A stretch of DNA of 64,000 nucleotides from Clostridia bacterium (GTDB lineage Bacteria > Bacillota > Clostridia > Christensenellales > CAG-138): assembly GCA_017614315.1 (NCBI GenBank), contig JAGACA010000010.1, positions 166,511 to 230,510 of the forward strand, given 5' to 3'. Shown piece by piece: positions 7,850 through 16,387 of the stretch. The first letter of the stretch is position 1; every line of letters starts with the position of its first letter. The translations under genes were made by a program, and so were the position numbers. A model generated the notes under the pieces. That model was not told where the DNA came from. It ran no database searches and worked only from the letters and a program-made list of their open reading frames with translations.

Positions 7850-8884
7850 ATGAAACGGGTCGGCGAGCATTTCGGAGGATGGATCTACGCGGTATTCGCA
7901 CTTATTCTTGTGTGTGTGTTCTTTACGTGCGTCTGTCTCGGCAGCGTCGGGATCCCCCTTAACGAGACATTGAGGGTCATTTCCGATGCGATCTCGGGGA
8001 AGCCCTCCCCGGAAGCGTATTCGCTCGCCCGATCCGTGATCGTGCCCATCCGTCTGCCGCGCGTCATCTGCGTCGCGCTCGTCGGCGCTTCGCTCGCTCT
8101 TGCCGGCGCGGCAATGCAGGGGCTTTTGAAGAACCCTCTGGCCGACGGTTCTACAGTCGGCGTATCGTCCGGCGCGTCGCTCGGCGCCGTGCTCGCAATA
8201 GCTCTCGGGATCACCTTCCCGGGACTTCCATTCGCGGGGACGATGATAACGGCAATACTGTTCGCGCTTCTGTCGCTTCTTATAATACTCGGGCTCGCGT
8301 TCAGGCTCGACCGGACGCTGTCGACTAACACAATAATACTCATCGGCGTCATATTCTCGATGTTCGCTTCAAGCGCCATAAGCGTTGTTATCACCTTCGC
8401 AAGTCAGCACCTGAAGAGCATCACATTCTGGACGATGGGCAGTCTCCAGGGCTCGAGCTATCGGAACGCTCTCGTGCTTGCCGCGACGCTCGCGGTCGCC
8501 GGAACGGTGCTTATCGGTCTTTCGCGTGAGCTGAACGCGTTCGCCGTCGGTGAGGATAACGCGCGGAATATAGGCGTCAACGTCCGCCGCGTCCGTCTTA
8601 CGGTGCTGATAATGGTTTCGTGCCTCATAGGCGTGTGCGTTTCGATAGGAGGCTCTATCGGCTTCGTAGGGCTCGTCACTCCGCACATGGTCAGGAGGAT
8701 AGTCGGCCCGAATCACAAGCGGCTGATGCCTGCTTCCCTGTTCTCCGGCGCAGTGTTTCTGATGCTTTCGGATCTTGCGGCGCGGACGCTGTTCTCGCCG
8801 CGAGAGCTTCCGCTCGGAGTAGTGACGAGCATGGTCGGCGCGGTCGTGTTCGTGATCGTCTTCTTCAGGACGAGGCGGAGGTGA
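7850..8884 (+). CDS. btuC: cobalamin ABC transporter permease (BtuC/FecCD family)
   Basis: A 344-residue polytopic protein of the FecCD family, which forms the homodimeric channel of B12 and siderophore importers. Family landmarks include VPIRLPRVICVALVGASLALAGAAMQG, the GVSSGASLGA loop and the cytoplasmic coupling region GFVGLVTPHMVR near the C-terminus. It lies 9 bases after btuF and 4 bases before btuD, so all three components should be made together under riboswitch control. Confidence 0.93.
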   Translation: MKRVGEHFGGWIYAVFALILVCVFFTCVCLGSVGIPLNETLRVISDAISGKPSPEAYSLARSVIVPIRLPRVICVALVGASLALAGAAMQGLLKNPLADGSTVGVSSGASLGAVLAIALGITFPGLPFAGTMITAILFALLSLLIILGLAFRLDRTLSTNTIILIGVIFSMFASSAISVVITFASQHLKSITFWTMGSLQGSSYRNALVLAATLAVAGTVLIGLSRELNAFAVGEDNARNIGVNVRRVRLTVLIMVSCLIGVCVSIGGSIGFVGLVTPHMVRRIVGPNHKRLMPASLFSGAVFLMLSDLAARTLFSPRELPLGVVTSMVGAVVFVIVFFRTRRR

Positions 8885-8888
8885 GATC

Positions 8889-9644
8889 ATGCTCGAGATA
8901 AAAAACCTGACAGTCAGATACGGCGATCTCGCCGCGGTGGACGATTTGTCCTTCTCCGTTTCGGAGGGACAGTGGCTTATGATAGTAGGCCCTAACGGAG
9001 CAGGCAAATCGACCGTGCTCAACGCGGTATCGCAGGGCGCGCCGTACACAGGCTCGATCCAATTTGACGGGAAGGATCTTTCGCGGACGAGCGCGTCGGA
9101 ACGCGCGCGCTCGATCGGGATACTGACGCAGAATCACTACGTCGGATACGCTTTTACCGTAGAGGAGGTCATCCGTCTCGGACGCTATTCGAGAAGAGGC
9201 GGGCTGTTCTCCCGAGGAAAGCCGGAAGACAGCAGGGCGGTCGAGGACGCTCTCGATCGAACGGGACTTACCGAGCTCCGCCGTCAATCGGTGCTCACTC
9301 TGTCGGGCGGCGAGCTGCAGCGGACTTTCCTAGCGCAGGTCTTTGCGCAGGATCCGCGTTTCCTTCTTCTGGACGAGCCTACAAATCACCTCGACCTTAT
9401 CTATCAAAAACAGATTTTCGCACTGATATCCGAATGGCTGAAAACTCCCGGACGCGCGGTGGCTTCCGTGGTTCACGATCTGTCGCTTGCCAAGGCTTAT
9501 GGGACGCACGCTCTCGTCATGCATCACGGCAGGGCGGCCGTGTACGGCGATATCGGAACTGCCATGGATCCCGAAAAGCTTAACGAGGTCTACGGAATGG
9601 ACGTCGCGGAATGGATGCGCGGAATGCTTTCGCAGTGGCAATGA
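8889..9644 (+). CDS. btuD: cobalamin ABC transporter ATP-binding protein (BtuD/FepC type)
   Basis: A 251-residue ABC ATPase that powers the importer. Walker A is GPNGAGKST (residues 34-42), the signature is LSGGELQRT, Walker B is FLLLDEPTNHLD, and the switch His lies in VVHDLSLA. The sequence is of the FepC/BtuD class that pairs with FecCD permeases. It is the last gene of the riboswitch operon and ends at a hairpin terminator. Confidence 0.93.
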   Translation: MLEIKNLTVRYGDLAAVDDLSFSVSEGQWLMIVGPNGAGKSTVLNAVSQGAPYTGSIQFDGKDLSRTSASERARSIGILTQNHYVGYAFTVEEVIRLGRYSRRGGLFSRGKPEDSRAVEDALDRTGLTELRRQSVLTLSGGELQRTFLAQVFAQDPRFLLLDEPTNHLDLIYQKQIFALISEWLKTPGRAVASVVHDLSLAKAYGTHALVMHHGRAAVYGDIGTAMDPEKLNEVYGMDVAEWMRGMLSQWQ

Positions 9645-9656
9645 TATTGCATACGA

Positions 9657-9688
9657 AAAAGGACGGCGTTTGCCGTCCTTTTATTTTG
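9657..9688. terminator. bidirectional terminator between btuD and the MBOAT gene
   Basis: An 11-bp perfect stem (9657-9667 with 9672-9682) with a GTTT loop. It has T-rich sequence on the right for the plus strand and an A-rich left flank that serves the convergent minus-strand operon. Confidence 0.85.
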
Positions 9689-9694
9689 CTTTCT

Positions 9695-11164
9695 TCAGAA
9701 TCTGAAATAGATGAACGGATTGTATCCGCTGGAGACGAGAGAAGCGATACAGAGTGTGAGCGCTATGAGTATGAACCCGATATCCGCGTATTCCGCCCAC
9801 GCCTTGCCGTCGAGCTTATGACGGAGCGAGGCAAAGAGCGGCGTCGAAGCGACTATCGCCGCTATAATGAGCGGCAGATAAGAGAGTATTATCGCGAGCG
9901 AATCGTGCGAAACGAGCCCCGCGGAGAAGTTCACGAGCGAGCCGAGATACGGGAACAGCTCGGATAGATCGGTGAAATCGAATATCGCCCAGCCGAGCAT
10001 GAATATGACGATCGAATACAAGTGTCTGAACACGCGCGGCCATTTCTTGAGCCATTTGCCGAGGAATATCTTTTCGAGCACGACGAACAAGCCGTGCCAG
10101 AGCCCCCACAGCACGAAGTTCCAGCTCGCGCCGTGCCAGAGCCCGGTGAGCGCCCATACCACGGCAAGATTGAATATCTGTCTGCCCTTGCCCTTGCGGT
10201 TGCCGCCGAGGGGGATATAGACGTATTCGCGGAACCATGTGCCGAGCGAGATATGCCATCTGCGCCAGAACTCTGTCATGGACTGGGAGATATAGGGATA
10301 ATCGAAGTTTTTTAGGAACTCGAAGCCGAACATCCGTCCAAGGCCGATCGCCATGTCGGAGTAGCCTCCGAAGTCGAAATAGATCTGCAGGGTGTAGGCC
10401 ATTATGCCCACCCACGAGCCGACGACGCCGTTCGTTGCGGATGAGGAGCGGAGCGATCCCCACAGCACCGCCATCTGGTTCGCGATGAGTATCTTCTTCG
10501 CGAGGCCGATGGTGAAGAGCTTCACGCCCGACGATATCTGTGAGACGGATTCATGTCTGCCGAGGAGCTGATCCTCGATATCCTTATACCTTACTATGGG
10601 GCCGGCGATAAGCTGGGGGAAGAGCGCGACGTAAGTGCCGAAGAGCATCGGGTTCTTCTGCACGGCGGTGTCGCCGCGGTATACGTCGATGACGTAGCTC
10701 ATCGCCTGGAAGGTATAGAACGATATGCCGATGGGCAGCATGCCCTCGGCGGTGATCTTTACGTTTTTAAGCTGGGGGATAATGCCGGAGAGCGCCTTAT
10801 AAAGCTCCTGCTTCGCGACGGGCGTGGCCATGCCCTTCATCGAAGGGATGATGCTCTTCAGCGTGTCGAAAACGAGCGGCGTATACTTGAATACGCCGAG
10901 CATGAGAAGATTGAGGACGACCGCGACGACGAGCGCCGCCTTCCTCCCCGCGCCCTTTGCCCTGCCCATGACCATGCCCGCGGCGTAGTTCATGAGTATC
11001 GAGAAAACCATGATTATGACGCATACGGGCTCGCCCCACGCGTAGAAGAAAAGGCTTGCCACGCAAAGGACGATGTTGCGGTAGGTGCGGTTCGGTATCA
11101 AATAATACAGAACGAGCACCGCAACAAGGAATATGGACAAAAACAGCAGGCTTGAAAAGATCAT
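9695..11164 (-). CDS. MBOAT family membrane O-acyltransferase (AlgI/DltB-like)
   Basis: A 489-residue multi-membrane protein that should move acyl groups, usually acetyl, across the membrane onto an extracellular polymer. The opening LVLYYLIPNRTYRN and the FDFGGYSDMAIGLGRMFG, FWRRWHISLGTWFREYVYIPLGG and LTGLWHGASWNF motifs are diagnostic of the AlgI branch. The His of the first WHG (about residue 343) is the predicted catalytic one. The start overlaps the stop of the upstream DUF4358 gene by one base (TAATG), which suggests translational coupling. Companion genes encode secreted lipoproteins, as in alginate- or peptidoglycan-acetylation systems. The acceptor polymer is unknown. Confidence 0.92.
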   Translation of the reverse strand: MIFSSLLFLSIFLVAVLVLYYLIPNRTYRNIVLCVASLFFYAWGEPVCVIIMVFSILMNYAAGMVMGRAKGAGRKAALVVAVVLNLLMLGVFKYTPLVFDTLKSIIPSMKGMATPVAKQELYKALSGIIPQLKNVKITAEGMLPIGISFYTFQAMSYVIDVYRGDTAVQKNPMLFGTYVALFPQLIAGPIVRYKDIEDQLLGRHESVSQISSGVKLFTIGLAKKILIANQMAVLWGSLRSSSATNGVVGSWVGIMAYTLQIYFDFGGYSDMAIGLGRMFGFEFLKNFDYPYISQSMTEFWRRWHISLGTWFREYVYIPLGGNRKGKGRQIFNLAVVWALTGLWHGASWNFVLWGLWHGLFVVLEKIFLGKWLKKWPRVFRHLYSIVIFMLGWAIFDFTDLSELFPYLGSLVNFSAGLVSHDSLAIILSYLPLIIAAIVASTPLFASLRHKLDGKAWAEYADIGFILIALTLCIASLVSSGYNPFIYFRF

Positions 11165-11640
11165 TACTTAACGGCGTTCCTTATCGCGTTCATCATTGCG
11201 TCGGAGTTCTCGCCCACGCAGAAGTAGACGAAGCTGCCGCTGACCGTGACCTCGGCCTTTTCGATCTTGCCGGCCTCTTCAGGGCTGTATGCCTTGGCGA
11301 CGGCGAGCTGACGCGAGAGCCTGTCCTTGAGTATCTTTGCGAGGTCATCCGCATATGAGGCGTCGGCGAGCTTGAATATCGCGCACTCGTCAGCGTTGAG
11401 CGCGGGATTTTCGGACATGTACCATACGGAGTCGGAGAGCTTGGTCTTGTCGACGCCGTAGACGTCCATATAGTCGCGCTCGGGAACGGCGGTCATCGCG
11501 CCGTATCCGGAAACGGCCTTGACCTTTTCCCAAAGCTCGGCGGCGGTGACATCGGCGTTATTCGGCTTTTCGCCGCATGCGGAAAGCATGCATACGAGAG
11601 CGATGATAACGGCGGTAATGCTAACAAGCGTTTTTTTCAT
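11164..11640 (-). CDS. DUF4358-type lipoprotein of an acyltransferase cassette
   Basis: A 158-residue protein starting MKKTLVSITAVIIA with a lipobox ending LSAC, so it should be an extracellular membrane-anchored lipoprotein. The mature part is a small alpha/beta domain matching my recollection of DUF4358, which often accompanies MBOAT acyltransferases in gut Clostridia; its function is not known to me. AGGAAA precedes the chosen ATG at 11640; an upstream in-frame extension lacks a signal sequence. It sits between the SGNH esterase gene and the MBOAT gene and overlaps the latter by one base. Confidence 0.75.
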   Translation of the reverse strand: MKKTLVSITAVIIALVCMLSACGEKPNNADVTAAELWEKVKAVSGYGAMTAVPERDYMDVYGVDKTKLSDSVWYMSENPALNADECAIFKLADASYADDLAKILKDRLSRQLAVAKAYSPEEAGKIEKAEVTVSGSFVYFCVGENSDAMMNAIRNAVK

Positions 11641-11654
11641 ATCTTTTCCTTTCA

Positions 11655-12575
11655 TCAGTAACCGTAGCGGATCTCGTGCGCGGCGAGGCTCCTCAATATC
11701 TTTGCCCACACGTCGTAGGCGGCGTTGGTCTGGTGGACGTAATTGTCCGAGCAGTATTCCGCCTTGAGATAACCGTCGGGGCCGACGAGGTGGCTCGCGA
11801 TATCGACGAACTTATACCCGTTCTCATTGCAGAGCTTTCTAAGGAGCTCGTTGAGGGCGCGTAGATTCGCGTTGGTGAGCTTTTTCATGTTGGCGTCGTT
11901 GATGAGATACATCGAGCTGATAATGTAGATCTTCGCGTCGGGCGACTGATCCGTTATGTTTTTGCAGACCTTCCTGAAGTTTTCCGCGGTCCCCTCGACG
12001 CCGTAGATCGCGACGTCGTTAAGGCCGAAGCAAATGAAGACCTTCTTCGCGCCCATCATCTTGACGGAGTCCCAGAGCAGGCGCTGCTGACCCTGATAGA
12101 TGGGATGCAGGCTGCTGTCCGAAACGGGCTCGAGCGCATGACCCGCGCCGTAGCTGCCCTCGCAGAGGAAATGCGTCGGGCCGAAGAACAGAGCGTCGGT
12201 CTCGAGATGCTTGTTGTTGTAATTCTTCCAGCCGAGCATTATGGAATCGCCGATGAACACGGCGTCCTTGAACCAGTCCTCCGCATCGGCCATCGTTATG
12301 CCGTACATGTCGAGAGGCATGGTATTGAGCCAGAGCACCTGCCCCTCGGGAAGCTGGGAGGGCGTCTCGGTGGGAGCGGGAGTGAGGTACGGATCGGCCG
12401 TGGGAGCTTCGGTCGGCGCGGTCTGGGTGCCGGGAACGTCGGTCTTGCCCGAGCCGGACGGCGAATCGGTGTCGTCGGTGATATCTATTATGACCCCGGG
12501 ATCGTTCGTGCCCCTGCACGCAGCGGCGGAAAGGGCGATGAGTATCGCGAGGATCAAAAGACAAACTCTTTTCAT
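11655..12575 (-). CDS. secreted SGNH/GDSL-hydrolase lipoprotein
   Basis: A 306-residue protein with a lipoprotein signal (lipobox LSAAAC) and a roughly 60-residue Thr/Pro/Ser-rich linker. An SGNH domain follows, with block I FIGDSIMLG (nucleophile Ser), block III FGLNDV (Asn), and a C-terminal SDNYVH supplying Asp and His. SGNH proteins of acylation systems either transfer or remove O-acetyl groups. Here it heads an operon with DUF4358 and MBOAT genes, which argues for the transfer or editing partner of the MBOAT. AAGGAGAG lies 12 bases before the ATG, slightly long; an upstream in-frame ATG would read through that site. Confidence 0.85.
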   Translation of the reverse strand: MKRVCLLILAILIALSAAACRGTNDPGVIIDITDDTDSPSGSGKTDVPGTQTAPTEAPTADPYLTPAPTETPSQLPEGQVLWLNTMPLDMYGITMADAEDWFKDAVFIGDSIMLGWKNYNNKHLETDALFFGPTHFLCEGSYGAGHALEPVSDSSLHPIYQGQQRLLWDSVKMMGAKKVFICFGLNDVAIYGVEGTAENFRKVCKNITDQSPDAKIYIISSMYLINDANMKKLTNANLRALNELLRKLCNENGYKFVDIASHLVGPDGYLKAEYCSDNYVHQTNAAYDVWAKILRSLAAHEIRYGY

Positions 12576-12629
12576 CTGAAAAACAGTCTCTCCTTGAACT
12601 ATTGACGGACCATAGTCCACCTGCATACT

Positions 12630-12658
12630 ATATTAGCATATCCGCGGAGCAAAGTCAA
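12630..12658 (-). promoter_or_regulatory. sigma-A promoter of the SGNH-DUF4358-MBOAT operon
   Basis: On the minus strand TTGACT (12658-12653), 17-base spacer, TAATAT (12635-12630). Confidence 0.7.
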
Positions 12659-12708
12659 TTTCATGCGGGTCTTCGAGAAAATATAATACTCGTCCGGCGC
12701 GGTATTTA

Positions 12709-12737
12709 TTGTAATCCTCTTTTTGATGTGGTAACAT
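12709..12737 (+). promoter_or_regulatory. putative sigma-A promoter of the methyltransferase gene
   Basis: TTGTAA at 12709-12714, 17-base spacer, TAACAT at 12732-12737. Both boxes deviate at two positions. Confidence 0.5.
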
Positions 12738-12766
12738 ATTCCAGATAAAAAAGAACGGAGATACCC

Positions 12767-13663
12767 ATGAAAAGCGACCTTTCCGAAAAGGTGCGTTATC
12801 TTGAAACGCTGACGAACGTCGACAGGCTCACGGGCGGCGACAGGAACAAAAAGAACTCCATCCGCGCCTATTACCGGCTGAACCACGCGCTGTACCGCAG
12901 GCATCATTCGCGCGACGGCTTTATGCATTTCCGCGTGTCGGAGGAGGGCTCCGATCCCGAAAGCGACATACGCTATCAGGCGAATACCGCTGCGCGTTAC
13001 ATAAAGGACAGCGACCGCGTGCTGGAGCTCGGCTGCGGACAGGGCGCGAACCTCCGCCATCTCGCCTCGGTCTTCCCTGGCGCGGAGCTTACCGGCGTCG
13101 ACCTCTCCCCCGCCATGACGAAGGACGATCCGCCGAACGTCAGGGTGTTGGAGCGCGATTACAACAGCCTGCCCGAATTCGGCGACGGGTATTTCGACGC
13201 GGTGATCGCGATCGAGACCATCGTTCACAATACGGACAAGGATCGCACCTTCCGCGAGATAAACAGGCTTTTGAAGCCCGGCGGGACGCTCGTCGTTTAC
13301 GATTACGTGCTGACGAGGCCTTTCAACGACTTTTCTTCCGAGGAAAAGACGGCGATAGAGCTGATCTCGAAGGGCGGCGCGTGCGCCGTGATAGAGCCTA
13401 AAGCGGACTGGGACGCTTATTTCGCGAGGAACGGTTTCGAGATCGTATCGGCAAAGGATATGCGGGAGGAGATGCTTCCCGACCTCAAGAGGCTTGCCGA
13501 GAAGGCCGCACGGATACTCGAGGGGAAGCCCGCGGCGGCAAAAGCCGCATTCAGGCTCGCTCCGAAGCACATGACTAATAATGTGATAATCGGATATCTC
13601 GGCTACGACGCCTGCCGCGATAACGTCATGATCTACCGCGAGTGGATCGCGAAAAGATTATAG
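12767..13663 (+). CDS. class I SAM-dependent methyltransferase
   Basis: A 298-residue protein with an N-terminal helical part and a Rossmann methyltransferase fold. Motif I is VLELGCGQGANL, the acidic end of strand 2 is GVDLSPAM, and the post-motif region is GGTLVVYDYVL. The fold resembles methyltransferase_11 / sterol-methyltransferase-like enzymes acting on small molecules or lipids, but the substrate cannot be inferred. It has its own promoter and a strong terminator, so neighbours give little help. ACGGAG precedes the ATG. Confidence 0.8.
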   Translation: MKSDLSEKVRYLETLTNVDRLTGGDRNKKNSIRAYYRLNHALYRRHHSRDGFMHFRVSEEGSDPESDIRYQANTAARYIKDSDRVLELGCGQGANLRHLASVFPGAELTGVDLSPAMTKDDPPNVRVLERDYNSLPEFGDGYFDAVIAIETIVHNTDKDRTFREINRLLKPGGTLVVYDYVLTRPFNDFSSEEKTAIELISKGGACAVIEPKADWDAYFARNGFEIVSAKDMREEMLPDLKRLAEKAARILEGKPAAAKAAFRLAPKHMTNNVIIGYLGYDACRDNVMIYREWIAKRL

Positions 13664-13669
13664 CCTTTC

Positions 13670-13699
13670 AAAGAAGCGCGAAAGCGTTTCTTTTTATTT
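13670..13699 (+). terminator. intrinsic terminator of the methyltransferase gene
   Basis: A 10-bp stem (13670-13679 with 13684-13693, one G-T pair) capped by a GAAA tetraloop, then TTATTT. Its tail runs into the -35 box of the next promoter. Confidence 0.85.
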
Positions 13700-13726
13700 G
13701 AACTCAAGCGGGGAATGTGTTATAAT
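13698..13726 (+). promoter_or_regulatory. sigma-A promoter of the DUF512-der-gyrB unit
   Basis: TTGAAC at 13698-13703, 17-base spacer, TATAAT at 13721-13726. Confidence 0.8.
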
Positions 13727-13757
13727 ATCATTGGAAATATGTGCGCGAGGTCATTTA

Positions 13758-15068
13758 ATGAAGCACAGGGTCGTTACAGTTGATCCGGGTTCTATCGCAG
13801 AGGAGCTTGGGATAATGCCCGGCTGGAAGCTCGTTTCGATGAACGGACAGATCGTCCGCGACGTCATCGATTACGAGCTGTTTTCGGGCGACGAGCTTGT
13901 GACCGCAGTATTCGAGGACGAAAACGGCGGCGAGACCGAATTCAGGATCGAGAAGGAGCCGTGGGAGACATTGGGTCTCGGCTTCGAGACCGGGCTGATG
14001 AGCCCCGTCCGTCAATGCTCGAACCACTGCGTTTTCTGCTTTATCGACCAGATGCCGAAGGGCTTCCGCGGCACGCTATACTTTAAGGACGACGACTGGC
14101 GGCTCTCCCTCATCATGGGCAATTACGTCACGCTTACAAACGTGTCGGATACCGAATTCGCCCGCATGATCGCGCGGCGCGTGTCGCCCCTTTACATATC
14201 GGTGCACGCGACCGACGGCGGCGTGAGGCGCGCCATGATGCGTTCGAAGAACGCCGACAGGATCATGGAAAGGCTCACGGCGCTGCATGAAAACGGGCTT
14301 TCGTTCCACGCGCAGATAGTCCTCTGCCCCGGGCTGAACGACGGGGCGATACTCGAAAAATCCCTGTCGGAGCTCGCGTCCCTCCGCCCTGAGGCGGCGT
14401 CGGTCGCCGTGGTGCCTCTGGGGCTCACGAAGCACCGCGAGGGGCTGTATCCCCTTTCGCCCATGACGCGTGAGGACGCGCGGACGGCCGTCGCGGCGGT
14501 CGAGGCCTTCAACGAAAAAGAGGGCGGCGGGTTCGCCTTCTGCTCGGACGAGATGTATCTGAGGGCGGGGCTGCCTCTTCCGCCGTATGAATACTACGGC
14601 GGTTTCGACCAGATCGAAAACGGCGTGGGGCTGTTCAGGCTGCTGGAGGACGGGTTCGTATACGCGCTCGGCGAAATGGCTCCGCTCCCCCGCCGGGTCG
14701 TTATATCGTCTTTCTGCGGAACGGCCATCGCGGGATACATGCAGGAGCTTTTCGACCGGCTGATCCCTTATAACGTATCCGTACGGGTACATCCAGTGAG
14801 GAACGATTTCTTCGGCGAGAGCGTGACGGTCTCCGGTCTCGTTACCGCGGGCGATATCATCGCGCAGTACCGCGGCAAGGCCGAGGGCTCCGCGGTGATA
14901 ATACCCTCGACGATGCTCCGTGAGAAGGACGATATCTTCCTCGATGGCATGAGGCTTCCCGTGCTTTCGCGCGAGATGGGCATCAATGTCGTTCCCGTCA
15001 CGGCGGACGACGGCGAGGCGCTAGTCAGTGAAATATTCGAATTATCCGAAAGGCTTTTAGGTAAATGA
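13758..15068 (+). CDS. DUF512 radical SAM protein with N-terminal PDZ domain
   Basis: A 436-residue protein of the family defined by a PDZ-like start (residues 1-65), a radical SAM core and a C-terminal DUF512 domain. The [4Fe-4S] cysteines are Cys87, Cys91 and Cys94 in CSNHCVFCFIDQMPKG, which is almost diagnostic. The biochemical function is unknown to me. The family is commonly found beside der in Clostridia, as here, which hints at ribosome- or translation-linked work. The ATG at 13758 follows GCGAGG; an upstream ATG lies inside the promoter and is rejected. Its stop overlaps the der start (ATGA). Confidence 0.9.
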   Translation: MKHRVVTVDPGSIAEELGIMPGWKLVSMNGQIVRDVIDYELFSGDELVTAVFEDENGGETEFRIEKEPWETLGLGFETGLMSPVRQCSNHCVFCFIDQMPKGFRGTLYFKDDDWRLSLIMGNYVTLTNVSDTEFARMIARRVSPLYISVHATDGGVRRAMMRSKNADRIMERLTALHENGLSFHAQIVLCPGLNDGAILEKSLSELASLRPEAASVAVVPLGLTKHREGLYPLSPMTREDARTAVAAVEAFNEKEGGGFAFCSDEMYLRAGLPLPPYEYYGGFDQIENGVGLFRLLEDGFVYALGEMAPLPRRVVISSFCGTAIAGYMQELFDRLIPYNVSVRVHPVRNDFFGESVTVSGLVTAGDIIAQYRGKAEGSAVIIPSTMLREKDDIFLDGMRLPVLSREMGINVVPVTADDGEALVSEIFELSERLLGK

Positions 15069-16387
15069 AACCCTTAGTAGCAATAGTCGGTCGCCCGAAC
15101 GTGGGCAAATCCACGCTGTTTAACCGAATAGTCGGCAAGCGCATCGCGATCATCGAGGACACTCCCGGCGTCACCCGCGACAGGATCTACGGCGACGGCG
15201 AGTGGCTGACGCATCTCTTTACCGTGATCGACACGGGCGGCATAGAGCCGGATTCCGACGAGATCATCCCCGCGCAGATGCGGCGTCAGGCGCAGCTTGC
15301 CGTCGAGACCTCGCACGTTATAATTTTCGTCGTCGACGGACGCGAGGGGCTGACCGCCGCCGATATCGAGGTAGCGGAGATGCTCCGCCGTTCCAAGAAG
15401 CCCATCGTGCTCGCCGTTAACAAGATCGACCATATCAAGTATGAGGACGCGGCGTACGATTTCTACTCGCTCGGCCTCGGTACGCCGGTCACGATCTCCG
15501 CGGGTCAGGGACTCGGCGTAGGCGACCTTCTGGACGAGGTCGTGAAATTCTTCCCCGCCATCGAGGCGGACGAGGATCGCGAAAGCGTTTCGATCGCAGT
15601 CGTCGGCAAGCCGAATGTGGGCAAATCGAGTCTCGTTAACGCTATGCTCGGGCAGGATCGCGTCATCGTTTCGGACATACCCGGCACTACGAGGGACGCG
15701 ATCGACACGCCATTTACCTATAACGGCGCGGATTACACGCTTATCGACACCGCCGGCATACGCAGGAAGCGCGCCGTCGGCGATGAGAACGTCGAAAGAT
15801 ACAGCGTCATCAGGTCGCTTGCCGCCATACGCCGCTGCGACGTGGCGCTGATCGTAGTGGACGCCGAGCAGGGGCTTTCCGAGCAGGACGTCCGCATCGC
15901 GGGCTACGTCCACGAGGAGGGCAAGGCGAGCGTTCTCGTCGTCAACAAGTGGGACGTGATCGAGAAGGACACGCATACCGTCGAGAAGTTCAAAAAGGAC
16001 ATGCTCACGGATCTCGCGTTCATGAGCTACGTTCCCATGATATTCATATCGGCAAAGACCGGTCAGCGCGTGAACCGCGTCATGGCGCAGGCGAACGCGG
16101 TGCTGGAGGAATCGAGAAGGCGCATAACGACGGGTATACTGAACGACGTCGTAGGCGAAGCCGTGACCATGAGCGAGCCGCCCTTCGTAAAGGGCAGGAA
16201 GCTCCGCATATTCTACTCCACGCAGGCATCGGTCGCGCCGCCCACGTTCATAATTTTCGTGAACGACGCGGATCTCATGCACTTTTCGTACAGGCGCTAT
16301 CTTGAAAACTATCTGAGGAAGTCCTTCGACTTGAACTCCGTACCCATAAGACTAATCATAAGGAACCGAAACGAGGAAGAACAGTAA
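15065..16387 (+). CDS. der: ribosome biogenesis GTPase Der (EngA)
   Basis: Der is an essential tandem-GTPase that matures the 50S subunit. Both G domains are visible: G1 GRPNVGKST at residues 9-17 with NKID and DTGG, and G1 GKPNVGKSS near 179-187 with DTAG and NKWD. A C-terminal KH-like domain (about 350-440) follows. Length (440) is standard. It overlaps the DUF512 gene by 4 bases and shares one base with the start of gyrB, so the three genes look co-transcribed and translationally coupled. Confidence 0.97.
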   Translation: MKPLVAIVGRPNVGKSTLFNRIVGKRIAIIEDTPGVTRDRIYGDGEWLTHLFTVIDTGGIEPDSDEIIPAQMRRQAQLAVETSHVIIFVVDGREGLTAADIEVAEMLRRSKKPIVLAVNKIDHIKYEDAAYDFYSLGLGTPVTISAGQGLGVGDLLDEVVKFFPAIEADEDRESVSIAVVGKPNVGKSSLVNAMLGQDRVIVSDIPGTTRDAIDTPFTYNGADYTLIDTAGIRRKRAVGDENVERYSVIRSLAAIRRCDVALIVVDAEQGLSEQDVRIAGYVHEEGKASVLVVNKWDVIEKDTHTVEKFKKDMLTDLAFMSYVPMIFISAKTGQRVNRVMAQANAVLEESRRRITTGILNDVVGEAVTMSEPPFVKGRKLRIFYSTQASVAPPTFIIFVNDADLMHFSYRRYLENYLRKSFDLNSVPIRLIIRNRNEEEQ

